Positions 46,184 through 55,465 of a stretch of DNA of 64,000 bases are shown piece by piece. The stretch lies in NCBI GenBank assembly GCA_965248775.1, contig OZ252150.1, positions 5,332,001-5,396,000 on the forward strand. Reading direction: 5' to 3'. Both the position numbers and the translations under genes were made by a program. A model generated the notes under the pieces. The model was not told the origin of the DNA. It saw only the letters and a list, made by a program, of their open reading frames with translations, and ran no database searches. The stretch is from JBHHUI01 sp965248775. GTDB lineage: Bacteria > Chloroflexota > Anaerolineae > Anaerolineales > JBHHUI01. Every line of letters begins with the position of its first letter. Positions within the stretch are counted from its first letter, which is position 1.

Positions 46184-48388
46184 TCAGGCGATGGGAGTGC
46201 CGTGGCGACCGGATTCGGTCACGTGCAAGTGCAGCAACAAGTTCGGGTAGATCATCTGCAAGCGTTGCAGGGTAGTTGCTGGAAAAGCCCACACCTCTGT
46301 ATCGGTGCTCGCGCGCCCGGTAGCATTGCGCAGGGTATTGTAGAGGGCCGAGCGGCCTCCAAAAAACTCACCAGTGTTCGTTAATTTATCGACGAAGGCC
46401 CCGTCTTTATCCTCAATGTGGATCTCGCCCGAGATCAGCAGATAGCATTCGAAACCTGCTTCGCCATATTGGAACAGAGTCTCCCCTTGCTGTACTAGTT
46501 TCGGACGAACGTCCAGAGCCAGATCGAGAAGTGTAACCCAATGCAGCGCTTTGAAGAGCGGCATCTCTGCCAGACGGTCGGCGCGATGGAAAGCCTTTTT
46601 CAGTCCGAGTACGCGCGCGATCGGCCCGAAGACATCCTCTTCGATCCCGAGCAACTGCGCCTCACCGCGCGCAGTAAGCGTAGTCGTGCGCACCTTGCCG
46701 AGCAATGGACCACGTTCGCCAACGCTACTACCACGACCGAGTACACGAATTACTTGATCACCCATACGTACCTCGACCAGACCTGAGTGGACCACATATG
46801 TCTGTTTGTTCGAGACTTCGCCTTCGCTCATGATCGTCTCGCCATCCGGCCAGGTATGCAGGGTCGCTTGTTCTCCTAGCCAGACGCGGTCCTCCATGGG
46901 GAGGCGAGCGAAAATTGTACAAGCGGAGAGGGTCTCGATGCGCGCGACTTGCTCGCTCTCGCCACCGGGAACTTCTGCACCCATTCGACTAATGTGCCCG
47001 CTCCCGGCGATTTCTACCTGACCTGCGAAAGTGTCGAGGACTGCCATGTTTTTCTCGCTCGTGTGAGCCAGGATGACTCGTTGCCCCTTGGCTGTCAGCG
47101 CCTTCAAGACTTCGGGCGTGATGGTTGTATGGATTGTTCCGCCACCCGCATCCTGCACGAGTACATCGGCCTCATCGGCAAAATGTACCAGTTCATCCTT
47201 GCGTTGCTGCGTAAGAATGCCCGCCTCGACCATTTCGTCGAACCAAGCTTCGTCGTAGCGCATGTCAGCGGAGAAGTATAGTTTTTCGACGCGCAGCGCA
47301 AGGGTAGGAATGCTATGGACAGCATAGATCGAGGAGAAGCGTCGGCCTTCCAGTTCTACCGGCCGGCCAGGGTTGAGTGGGATGAACTCAAACAAAGAGG
47401 AGACTTGGAACTCAGGCAAGTCCAGCATGGCACTCAATACACGCAACAAGCCGGAACAGACAATGTCTGAGGTCAGCAGCCACACACGTCGTTCACCGAG
47501 CAGCAATAGCTCCGGCAATCCGGCCAGATGATCTTCGTGGAGATGGGTGAGCACCACTTCGGATATTTGTCGCGAAGAAACGCCTAAATTTGACAAGCGC
47601 ATGCGCAGATATGCAGCGGCATCGAAAAGTGTTGCGCGTGTTTCCACGTTTCCGCCAAGGTAAGCGAGGAAGCAGGTTGTGATGCCCTCTGTGTCGAAAC
47701 CGTGACTCCCACCGATAAACTGTAATGTGAGTTCGTGCCGCTGCAGTGGCCGCGCCGGCGCCAGACTCAGGGCGCGAGGTAACTCATCTACTGCGGTCGA
47801 GACACGCGCCAGAATCTCGTCGCCATATGAAATGACGTAGTCCTCTCCTTCGAGCCGGGCGGAAACACCCGCACCCAAGTCCATGCTAGCCGTTCCATCA
47901 ACGGCGCTCTGGTCTTCAAGGCTGCTGAGGTCGACCATATCGTCCGGGCCAGGCAGACGCCCGAGCGGTGGATAAATCCCAACCGAATTACATTCCTTTT
48001 TCAACCAGGGATGTTCGAGATAGTCATCGATTAATTCCGGGCCGATGATTGTCTCTGTAAGGATCGTGTGGAGCCGCCGTACTTGAGCCTTGGTCGGAGC
48101 GACAATGTTCGTTTTTGCTTCGCCACCTGCAAAATAGTTGGCATGGATCAGGAACTCGACTCTCGCATAATTAACACCATGACGTACAAAACCGCTTGAA
48201 CCTAATATTTCGCCGGGCGGGATATCGGGTGGTAATAAAAGGTGGCGGGGTGGTTTCAAACCCGCCGCTAGCACGGCTTTGAGGGTTTCCGGTGGGCAGT
48301 TTACAAGCACGCCCCCCGCAGGTGTCTCCACCAGTGTTGTACTGTTGATCAGTTGATGGATGCCGTTGCGGGTGTTGGTATCAGTCAC
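46184..48388 (-). CDS. MBL-fold protein with two cyclic-nucleotide-binding domains
   Basis: 734 residues. Residues 1-230 are an unassigned N-terminal region. An MBL-fold domain follows at about 220-480 with VVLTHLHEDHLAGLPELL, HSIPTLALRV, the Asp in YFSADMRYDE and QDAGGGTIHTT. Two cNMP-binding (Crp-like) domains come next: about 490-595 (FARLPMEDRVWL; VHSGLVEVRMGD; RGSSVGERGPLL) and 600-725 (FKALHWVTLLDL; LISGEIHIEDKD; NTGEFFGGRSAL). Both keep the GE-type turn in the phosphate-binding cassette, but the canonical RxA arginine is not clear. It is probably a nucleotide-gated metallohydrolase or phosphodiesterase. No membrane helix. Confidence 0.85.
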   Translation of the reverse strand: MTDTNTRNGIHQLINSTTLVETPAGGVLVNCPPETLKAVLAAGLKPPRHLLLPPDIPPGEILGSSGFVRHGVNYARVEFLIHANYFAGGEAKTNIVAPTKAQVRRLHTILTETIIGPELIDDYLEHPWLKKECNSVGIYPPLGRLPGPDDMVDLSSLEDQSAVDGTASMDLGAGVSARLEGEDYVISYGDEILARVSTAVDELPRALSLAPARPLQRHELTLQFIGGSHGFDTEGITTCFLAYLGGNVETRATLFDAAAYLRMRLSNLGVSSRQISEVVLTHLHEDHLAGLPELLLLGERRVWLLTSDIVCSGLLRVLSAMLDLPEFQVSSLFEFIPLNPGRPVELEGRRFSSIYAVHSIPTLALRVEKLYFSADMRYDEAWFDEMVEAGILTQQRKDELVHFADEADVLVQDAGGGTIHTTITPEVLKALTAKGQRVILAHTSEKNMAVLDTFAGQVEIAGSGHISRMGAEVPGGESEQVARIETLSACTIFARLPMEDRVWLGEQATLHTWPDGETIMSEGEVSNKQTYVVHSGLVEVRMGDQVIRVLGRGSSVGERGPLLGKVRTTTLTARGEAQLLGIEEDVFGPIARVLGLKKAFHRADRLAEMPLFKALHWVTLLDLALDVRPKLVQQGETLFQYGEAGFECYLLISGEIHIEDKDGAFVDKLTNTGEFFGGRSALYNTLRNATGRASTDTEVWAFPATTLQRLQMIYPNLLLHLHVTESGRHGTPIA

Positions 48389-48482
48389 TATGCTGCAGCC
48401 AGAATGCGAGTAAACACGCGTCGAGGTGCAGCCGTATTCTATGCTAATTTGTTAAATATTGCAGGATGGTTCGAATTGGAGT

Positions 48483-50360
48483 CTAATTTACCCCGTTTTG
48501 TAAAAGTTCCAGCAGGCGATCCGCAACGACTGCAGGAGTATTGCCTATAATCGCGTGGTATTCCACCCCGGGATAGTGAGCGCTATACCAGGCTTGCAGA
48601 TTTCCGTCCCAGCCTTCATGTGGGTTGATCGCAAAAACCCTGCGTTCATTCAGATCACCGATGCCGGCATCATCGGCGCTGCCACCAATGGTCACGCGGT
48701 AATTACGCCAAGCAGCATCAGCGATGGCATTCACCCAGATTGGATCACTATGCTTTGGATTTAATAATACGTAGGATCGGGAATACTGTTGCCTCGGGTG
48801 TCCAACAGTTGACTGCGGATCACCATCTCGGGGGACGGGTGGCTTTGGCAACTCTAGTTTCTGGAGCTGTAGCCGCAGTGCTTCACTGGTGAAGGCGCGA
48901 ACGGCACTATAGCTCACTTCTGGGTAATGTGTACGGAACCAGTTAGCCAGAGGCGGGTCGCCCCACGTTTCTGGATTTACGGCGACTACAGCCCGGGCGT
49001 GCAGATTTCCAATGCCGGCATCATCCGCACTTCCACCAATGGTAAAGCGCCGCCCGCGCCAGGTTGCATTGGAAACGGCCACTACCCATTTGGGGTCACG
49101 CAGGCTGGGTGGCAATAAGACGTACACGCGCGTGTATTGCTGCCGCGGGCGCCCACGCGGCCCAGGAGGTGGCGAGACAAGCGGGGGCGGCTCAGGTTCC
49201 GGCTGCGGGGCTGGCTCTGGGGTGGGGGGCGTTGCTGGCTCGACGGGCGTGACGACGGGAATCGGCTGAGGTGGCTTGATCGGATCGGGTGGATTCTGGG
49301 GAGGTGGGGCTTCGCTCGCAGAGCGTCGGACATGGTCGATCAAATATTGGGCAGTCCGTGTACGGGCAATATCGTATGGAATCCAGGTGTGGCTGAGCGT
49401 GCCGAATGTGAATACTGTCGCACCCAAAACATATGGGTCACGCTGTAGTTGGCGGTCGTACCAGATGAGCTGTTCGGCGTAATAACGCTCCGGATCACGT
49501 TCGGATCCGTGCCAATAGTCGATCGGATCGCCAGCACCGTTGTGAGTCATCCAAAACGGGATGATATGTCGCCACGGCCCGCTGCGTCCGCCGGAGCAGG
49601 CGCCACCGACGGAATCGGTGCCGCATTCGGTGATAACCAGCGGAACGTCGCCCAGTCCATTGGGTCCCAACACCAGGTTATAGACTTGGCGGTATCTCAA
49701 CGTGAGCCAGCCTTCGCCGCCCAGATCGTCCCCCCAGCCGGGGCCATTCGCATTCTCGGGACAGTTCTCTTGTAGATAATTTCCTGTCAACCACCACATC
49801 CACGGGCCGCCGTATTCGTGCAATCCGAGTATGCCATTGTGGCGTTTTGCGGCCTCCACTGCCGGGAGGAATGCTTCCCACATACGCGTGTCCGGGCGAC
49901 GATGGGGTTTTTTAAGTCCATTGCTGATCTCGGGATAGCCGGCAGAGAAGTTCCCGATCACACCGCGCAGCCCGTTATCAGCCAGTAATTGCAGGCGCTC
50001 GGCCTCCATGCGGCCAAACCAATCCATGGCACGCAGCGCACCTTCGTCGTTAGGCCCGCCAAACGATACCTCGTTGTGACCTTCCCAAAATTTAATTTTG
50101 GGATTTTCCCGATAGATGTGGATTTGATCCTGCACCAGATGTTCTGCAGCTGCGCGCGGGCTGCGACCAGCATGATATTGGTCGTGGCCCGTGTAGGGAG
50201 GAATTTGACGCCCGAGAAGAGTTACGTTTGCATTGGCCTGCAGGAATTCATCCGTCTGGCCGTAGCCGAACACCATTTTGGCAACAGGACTTCCAGCGGC
50301 GACCATATCGCGTGCTTCGACAGTGTGTGTCAAGCAATGGGGACTTAACTTGCTTGGCAT
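48483..50360 (-). CDS. glycosidase-like protein with duplicated C-terminal domain
   Basis: 625 residues. Residues 1-350 look like a clan GH-A barrel: FWEGHNEVSFGGPN (probable acid/base Glu), LGLHEYGGPWMW, PLVITECGTDS (probable nucleophile Glu), and VFTFGTLSHTWI. A Pro/Glu-rich linker occupies about 355-415. Two copies of a roughly 95-residue domain follow (about 420-515 and 530-625), both with RQQYxRxYVLL and FTIGGSADDAGIG or its VTIGGSADDAGIG form. No signal peptide is evident. AGGAG lies nine bases upstream of the ATG at 50360. The substrate and the role of the repeated domain are unknown; carbohydrate or surface binding is a guess. Confidence 0.8.
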   Translation of the reverse strand: MPSKLSPHCLTHTVEARDMVAAGSPVAKMVFGYGQTDEFLQANANVTLLGRQIPPYTGHDQYHAGRSPRAAAEHLVQDQIHIYRENPKIKFWEGHNEVSFGGPNDEGALRAMDWFGRMEAERLQLLADNGLRGVIGNFSAGYPEISNGLKKPHRRPDTRMWEAFLPAVEAAKRHNGILGLHEYGGPWMWWLTGNYLQENCPENANGPGWGDDLGGEGWLTLRYRQVYNLVLGPNGLGDVPLVITECGTDSVGGACSGGRSGPWRHIIPFWMTHNGAGDPIDYWHGSERDPERYYAEQLIWYDRQLQRDPYVLGATVFTFGTLSHTWIPYDIARTRTAQYLIDHVRRSASEAPPPQNPPDPIKPPQPIPVVTPVEPATPPTPEPAPQPEPEPPPLVSPPPGPRGRPRQQYTRVYVLLPPSLRDPKWVVAVSNATWRGRRFTIGGSADDAGIGNLHARAVVAVNPETWGDPPLANWFRTHYPEVSYSAVRAFTSEALRLQLQKLELPKPPVPRDGDPQSTVGHPRQQYSRSYVLLNPKHSDPIWVNAIADAAWRNYRVTIGGSADDAGIGDLNERRVFAINPHEGWDGNLQAWYSAHYPGVEYHAIIGNTPAVVADRLLELLQNGVN

Positions 50361-50696
50361 GAAGTACTCCTAAGAAATTGCAATACTGGTTAAATCCGGT
50401 TCGAGCAGGATGTTCTCACCGGTCCTGCAGATTGTTGCAAGTTTCGCACCATTCGCGTGCAGCGTAATCCAAGAGTCTTCCAAGCTAGGGCAGGACATTC
50501 GTGGTCTTCGGTGAAAAGGTGCCGTACGTTTGAAGAGACACAAACCCGCTCGACTGCAGCATTGTGGATTGTGGATAACCACGGTAGAATTTTTCATTCC
50601 TTTCTGGTATGAACTTTCAACTCACTCCGTCCTTCACGAAAACATGTCCGCTGCGCAACTGTCTTTCACGCTACATGATTTTTGAATTCGTATTTT
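50361..50696. other. 336-bp intergenic stretch
   Basis: It lies between the divergent glycosidase-like and nucleotidyltransferase-like genes. A minus-strand frame (50597-50370) runs in phase with the glycosidase gene and stops at a TAG just before its ribosome-binding site, ending WITLHANGAKLATICRTG then ENILLEPDLTSIAIS. It might be a tiny gene or an old extension. Nothing else is recognised. Confidence 0.35.
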
Positions 50697-51662
50697 ATGA
50701 GTGACGACGATCGGAGTAACCCCCAAGTAGCGAGTCGGCTGGAATTCGCAATCCTGCAAACGATCATCTATGCGGATATGTTTGACTATCCACTCAGTAC
50801 GGATGAAATCCATCTGCGTCTGATCGGACTCCAAAAGGCGCTGCAAGACGTACATGTCAAGTTGCAAAATTCGGAATGGCTGGATACTCGCACGGAACGT
50901 GTCAACGGTTACTATGCATTGCGGGGTCGTGGCGAAAAAATTAGTGGACTGCGGACTTCGCGTCAGGAGAGTTCCGCACGGCTATGGGGGCAGGCGCGCA
51001 GATTTGGCTGACTGATGGCACACCTGCCTTTCGTGCGACTTGTTGCCGTGACCGGCGCGCTTGCAGTGGACAATTCGGATATCGGTGATGATATCGATTA
51101 CCTGATCGTCAGTGTACCGGGTCGGGTCTGGCTGGTGCGGGCCGGATGTATTGCGATTGTACGGATAGCGCGAATTTTTGGAGTGCACCTTTGTCCAAAC
51201 TACTTACTCTCCGAACGGGTTCTTGATCAGCCGAAACAGGATCTGTTCACAGCACATGAGCTTGTGCAAATGGTGCCGCTGGCGGGAGAGAAGATTTTCA
51301 CGACCATTCGAAAGACCAATGCCTGGTCTGCACAATTCCTCCCCAATGCGAGTGTTGATTACAAAATGGAAAGCGATGCAACACCGCGTGGTTTGGGTCG
51401 TCTTGTGCAGCACGTGGGGGAATGGCTGCTGGCTGGGCGGCTCGGCAATCGAATCGAAAGATGGGAGCGAGAGCGAAAGTTACTTCGGTTTGAAGAGGCT
51501 GCGCGGAAGCCGGGTTCGGCTGCATTGCTTGATGCCGAACGTATCAAAGGGCACTTCGACGATTATGGTGCACCCGCGCTGCAGCGCTTTAGGCAGCAGC
51601 TGAAATCGTTGGGGGTTCCTTTTGCTGAAGATCAGTTCAACTTGCCGACGATGAGCCAATAA
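50697..51662 (+). pseudogene. nucleotidyltransferase-like protein with in-frame TGA
   Basis: Two open stretches in the same frame, ATG 50697 to the TGA at 51009-51011, and onward to 51662, join as one protein of about 320 residues. The first half is winged-helix-like (LQTIIYADMFDYPLSTDEIH, VNGYYALRGRGEKI). After the stop come HLPFVRLVAVTGALAVDNSD and IGDDIDYLIVSVPGRVWLV, the nucleotidyltransferase GS-like and DxD region. TGG (Trp) to TGA at position 105 is the simplest history. A translation restart at ATG 51015 is possible. It overlaps the convergent TPR gene by 31 bp. Confidence 0.75.
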
Positions 51663-52120
51663 GCTTGTCGGGCCCGCCAGAAGGTCGGTTCTTCGGCAAT
51701 CGCTTTTTCGAGTGCCTCTTTCGCGAGGTATAGTTTGCCGAGATGATCATACACTCGGCTAAGGTTGAGATAAGGATAAGCGCGGGCATCATAGCGCGGT
51801 GCGGCTATAGCCTTCTCAAGCCAAGGGATGGCTTCTTCCTGGCGCTCGAGTTGGATTAGATACGAGCCGATGTCATTATACGGATTGCCGTATTCAGGAT
51901 CAATGTCAATCGCTAACTTGCACTGCTCAACAGCTTCCTCTTGCCTACCTAATTGGGAGAGAGTCCAGCCCAGGTATGTATGCGCCTCGGCCGTGGGACA
52001 TATCTCCAGCGACTCACGGTACAACCGGAGCGCCTTGGTGAATTGCCCTGCTAGTTGGGCCTTGTGAGCATGTTGCCAGAGCCGAATAGCTTCCGCGCGA
52101 TCTGTATCTGTAGTTGACAT
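51632..52120 (-). CDS. tetratricopeptide-repeat protein
   Basis: 162 residues, about three or four TPR units: AHKAQLAGQFTKALRLYRES, AHTYLGWTLSQLGRQEEAVE, PYNDIGSYLIQLERQEEAIP, and LNLSRVYDHLGKLYLAKEAL. Cytoplasmic scaffold or partner-binding protein; partner unknown. No signal peptide. It is convergent with the nucleotidyltransferase-like gene, overlapping by 31 bp, and divergent from the GT4 gene with a 77-bp shared upstream region. Confidence 0.85.
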   Translation of the reverse strand: MSTTDTDRAEAIRLWQHAHKAQLAGQFTKALRLYRESLEICPTAEAHTYLGWTLSQLGRQEEAVEQCKLAIDIDPEYGNPYNDIGSYLIQLERQEEAIPWLEKAIAAPRYDARAYPYLNLSRVYDHLGKLYLAKEALEKAIAEEPTFWRARQAYWLIVGKLN

Positions 52121-52197
52121 GACTCGATTTAATAATCATACCGCTTCGGCTTGTGTTTTTGCAAATGCGGTTAAGCTCATTTGTTAGGACGGCACCC

Positions 52198-53427
52198 ATG
52201 AGATTGTCGGTCGTTTCTCCCTACCCGCCGGGGCTCTCTGGTGTGGGGCAATATGGTGCGCGCATCGTCGCGGGCTTGGCAGCAGGCGGCCATTTTTCAG
52301 ATATCACTGTTCTCGCCAATCAGCATTCAGCAGCCCCACGCATGGAATCTGCTGGCCGAGTTAGTGTGCAACGAATCTGGGCCCTTGATCAGCCCGACAG
52401 CTCAGCGCGTTTGCTCTTTGCCTTGCGCAGGGCACAACCAGACGTGGTCTGGTTTAATCTGGGACTGGGTGTATTTGGCCGTACGCGCTGGGCAAATTTC
52501 CTGGGATTGGCCGCGCCATTGCTTTCCCGGTGGGTTGGCATACCAACCGTCAGTACGCTCCATGAAATCTTCGAAGCCTCCCGACTGATCGAATTGGGCT
52601 CACCCAATGGCCGCCTGACGAACTGGGGTGGGCGCACTGCCACAAGTATGGTGCTCGGTTCGGATCGAGTCTGTCTGACGATGCAACAATATGTTCGGCA
52701 CCTCAGAGCAGATTATGGCGCGCAAAATCTCGTCCACATTCCCCATGGCACCTTTGACGAGCCTGAATTTAAAGCGCTGCCAGCAAAGCCACATATTTTG
52801 ATGTTCGGCTCCTTCGCACCATACAAAGGGCTGCCGATATTACTCGCGGCATTTCGGCGCCTGCAGGCGCGCCAGAAAGAATTGCAATTGACCATTGCGG
52901 GCAGCGACCATCCGCGCTTTCCGGGTTACCTCGCAAGAATCCGAGCTGAACATGCAGATCAACAAGCTGTGAATTGGCGCACCAATGTCTCGGAGAACGA
53001 ATTGCCGGAGCTATACAAATCCGCATCAATTGTTGCCATCCCGAGTACAGCGACGACTGGCGCTTCTTCCGTTCTGCATCGAGCGGCGACGTATGGGCGC
53101 CCGGTCGTGGCATCTGATCTACCGGACCTGCGCATCGCTGCCTCGGAGGCCGGCTTAGAAGTGAATTTCGCACAGGTGGGGGATGTCGAGGCATTTGCAA
53201 GTTGTCTACATGACTTGTTGTGCGATCCACAAAAGGGTATTCAAATCGGCAAGCGCAATGTGGCTGCCATGCGAACGATGACTCTGGCGGATACGTGTCG
53301 ACAATATGCAACGCTGTTTGCTGAAGTACAAACAGCTTCGCGGCCTGTGCTCGCTCCAAGCGCCGTCCCCAATTCCACGCTCGATCCTAACCCTGCGCCC
53401 AGTCGTCCGCGACTGGGAGGCAGGTGA
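52198..53427 (+). CDS. family 4 glycosyltransferase (GT-B fold)
   Basis: 409 residues from ATG 52198, chosen because it gives MRLSVVSPYPPGLSGVGQYG, the usual GT4 start; an upstream frame is open. The C-terminal domain has ILMFGSFAPYKGLPILLAAF, LTIAGSDHP and the E-x7-E-like region GASSVLHRAATYGRPVVASD. It transfers a sugar to a lipid or glycan acceptor at the cytoplasmic face. A Pro-rich tail ends the protein. Its TGA overlaps the GTG of the next gene. Confidence 0.9.
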   Translation: MRLSVVSPYPPGLSGVGQYGARIVAGLAAGGHFSDITVLANQHSAAPRMESAGRVSVQRIWALDQPDSSARLLFALRRAQPDVVWFNLGLGVFGRTRWANFLGLAAPLLSRWVGIPTVSTLHEIFEASRLIELGSPNGRLTNWGGRTATSMVLGSDRVCLTMQQYVRHLRADYGAQNLVHIPHGTFDEPEFKALPAKPHILMFGSFAPYKGLPILLAAFRRLQARQKELQLTIAGSDHPRFPGYLARIRAEHADQQAVNWRTNVSENELPELYKSASIVAIPSTATTGASSVLHRAATYGRPVVASDLPDLRIAASEAGLEVNFAQVGDVEAFASCLHDLLCDPQKGIQIGKRNVAAMRTMTLADTCRQYATLFAEVQTASRPVLAPSAVPNSTLDPNPAPSRPRLGGR

Positions 53428-55463
53428 GGCGCGGACATTGGCTGCTTTCACCTGCAGCCGTTGCAGCCGCGCTAAATCTGCCGCTGCTGCTGGTCGGTCT
53501 GCACCGTACCGCCTTCGATATTTACGTCCATATTTTCCTTGCTGATCACTACCGTCGCTGGTGGTTCACGCTCGAAGATTTGCGCTGGTACACTGGCTTT
53601 TCGGTTTCCTCCTATCCACCGCTTGTCCATCAACTGATCGCGTTGATTTCATATCCTGCAGCTGTATTGCCGGGGATACTGGCGCACTTGCTGGAATGGC
53701 CGGGCGTGCTCCAGGAAGAGCCGGGCCTTTATCGCTACCGGGGCGAGGAAATCGGGTATGCCCTTGTTTTACTCGCTTGCTTTTCCTTGTTACCGGTGGT
53801 GGTTCGGCGCTTCGCGCAGATTTTTGTCGGCAAACGAGCAGCGCGGATGGCAGCCTGGTTGAGTCTGGGATTGCCCGGAGTTTGGCTAACCGCCTATTCG
53901 TTCGGGCAGCTGCCAACACTGCTAGCTTCGGTGACGCTGCTCTGGACGGCCTCGGTCACGAATGAATTTCTAAATACACCTTCAATCCGGAATCTTATTC
54001 GGACGATGTTATGGGCGGCGGTCGTGGCAGCAATGCACCATGCAGTGCTGCTCTTCGCATTGCCATTGGGATTGGCTTTGGTATGGCGAGCAGGTCTCAA
54101 ACGAATCCCGCGTGCTTTCATCATCGGAATATTCGCTCTAGCAGCGGGCGGGGTTGTGTTGTGGCCGTTTTTGCAATGGGCTGCCGATTATCAAACACAA
54201 GTTCCCATCGACCATCCCTCACGGCACGACTTCCTGCGCGATCCAGGCGCACGATTGTATTTTTTCTGGCCGATGCTGGGTGTGTTGCTTGCCCTTTTAC
54301 CCTGGACCGGCTGGCTTGCGATCCATTCGCGCCGTCTGCGTCCGCTGGGCTTGCTCGTATTGCTGTTGTGGCTCTTTAGTCTGGGTGGAACGACTGCACT
54401 CCCGCGCTGGACGTTCGGTGAAAATTGGAATTGGCTTACGTATGACCGCTTCGGGCTCTGGTCTGGCTTGGCGCTGCTGCCTATTGCGGGTTTGGCCTGT
54501 TCTTTCCTCGCCCGCCGATTGCGTAACAGTCCTACAGTTCTAAAGTATTCCGTTGCCACCATTGTCGGCCTCGCACTAGCATCTGTCTCGTTGTGGGCAG
54601 CTGCGCTGTCCTGGACGGCGCGCGCCCAACCGCAAACACAACCGCTCAATGTGATCGCTGCTTTTTTGGCAGAAGCAGACCATGCACAGTATCGTTACCT
54701 CACGTTGGGGTTTGGCGATCAATTAGCGCGGCTTTCGGTGCTCACGGACGCAGCGACTCTGGATGGAACCTATCACACGGCCCGGCGTCTGTTCGTGCTG
54801 CAAAGGAGCGGGCTGGGCGCGCTGGACAAGGCGGTCTGGAGTGGAGGTAGTGCTCGGGCAGTGTTTCCAATTCTTGCACAAAGTAAGGCCTGGAATTTGC
54901 GCTTTGTTTTTTCGGCGCACCCGGAATATATCCTGACACTCGTGCGCGCCGGGTGGACGCCACTGAGAGCTATCGCACCGGGCGTGCTCCTCTGGGAACG
55001 GCCAGCGCCACGCCTGCCCAGAGTGGAACAAATTTCTGCTGCAATGAACAGCAGCGCCGCAGGCATCTGGTTGGGCCTCGCGCCGTTCGCGGTTTTGCTC
55101 GCAGCGCTAGCAATCGAGTTTGCCCCGCGCTTGCGCGGACTCGATATCAGAGCGCAGTTGCCGATGTTCCGTCTCAGGCTGCTGCAACTGCTGCTCATCG
55201 GCTGGCCCTTCTGGTATGTCAGCATCCTATGGGCCGGGACATTGCTGGGTGTGTACTTCATCTACCAATCCTGGTGGCTCTCGGCAATGGAGGTGCTCGC
55301 GCTCTTGCTCGCGCTGCTCTGGATGTGGGCATACAGAGCAAATCTCCGGCTCGATGCTATTCGCGCCTGGTGGCATGTGGCCAGCATATCGGGACGTCTC
55401 TATTTAATTTCCAGTGCGTCTCTTTTTTGGGGATTATTATCAGCCTGTGGAGAGCAGAACTGA
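53424..55463 (+). CDS. polytopic membrane protein, GT-C/glycosyltransferase-like
   Basis: 679 residues from GTG 53424 (GTGA overlap with the GT4 gene; GGGAGG upstream). About 12-14 hydrophobic helices are spread over the chain. The first outside loop has YVHIFLADHYRRWWFTLED and the next SVSSYPPLVHQLIAL, as in large membrane glycosyltransferases and polymer-export proteins. A soluble stretch (about 400-520) lies between the two membrane blocks. Presumed to assemble or export a surface glycan with the GT4 and ligase-like neighbours. Exact family not determined. Confidence 0.7.
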   Translation: MRRGHWLLSPAAVAAALNLPLLLVGLHRTAFDIYVHIFLADHYRRWWFTLEDLRWYTGFSVSSYPPLVHQLIALISYPAAVLPGILAHLLEWPGVLQEEPGLYRYRGEEIGYALVLLACFSLLPVVVRRFAQIFVGKRAARMAAWLSLGLPGVWLTAYSFGQLPTLLASVTLLWTASVTNEFLNTPSIRNLIRTMLWAAVVAAMHHAVLLFALPLGLALVWRAGLKRIPRAFIIGIFALAAGGVVLWPFLQWAADYQTQVPIDHPSRHDFLRDPGARLYFFWPMLGVLLALLPWTGWLAIHSRRLRPLGLLVLLLWLFSLGGTTALPRWTFGENWNWLTYDRFGLWSGLALLPIAGLACSFLARRLRNSPTVLKYSVATIVGLALASVSLWAAALSWTARAQPQTQPLNVIAAFLAEADHAQYRYLTLGFGDQLARLSVLTDAATLDGTYHTARRLFVLQRSGLGALDKAVWSGGSARAVFPILAQSKAWNLRFVFSAHPEYILTLVRAGWTPLRAIAPGVLLWERPAPRLPRVEQISAAMNSSAAGIWLGLAPFAVLLAALAIEFAPRLRGLDIRAQLPMFRLRLLQLLLIGWPFWYVSILWAGTLLGVYFIYQSWWLSAMEVLALLLALLWMWAYRANLRLDAIRAWWHVASISGRLYLISSASLFWGLLSACGEQN

Positions 55464-55465
55464 CA

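Noticed and set aside
54953..55465. A longer N-terminus for the O-antigen-ligase-like gene
   Set aside because: The upstream frame overlaps the end of the previous gene and is not membrane-like or conserved in character.
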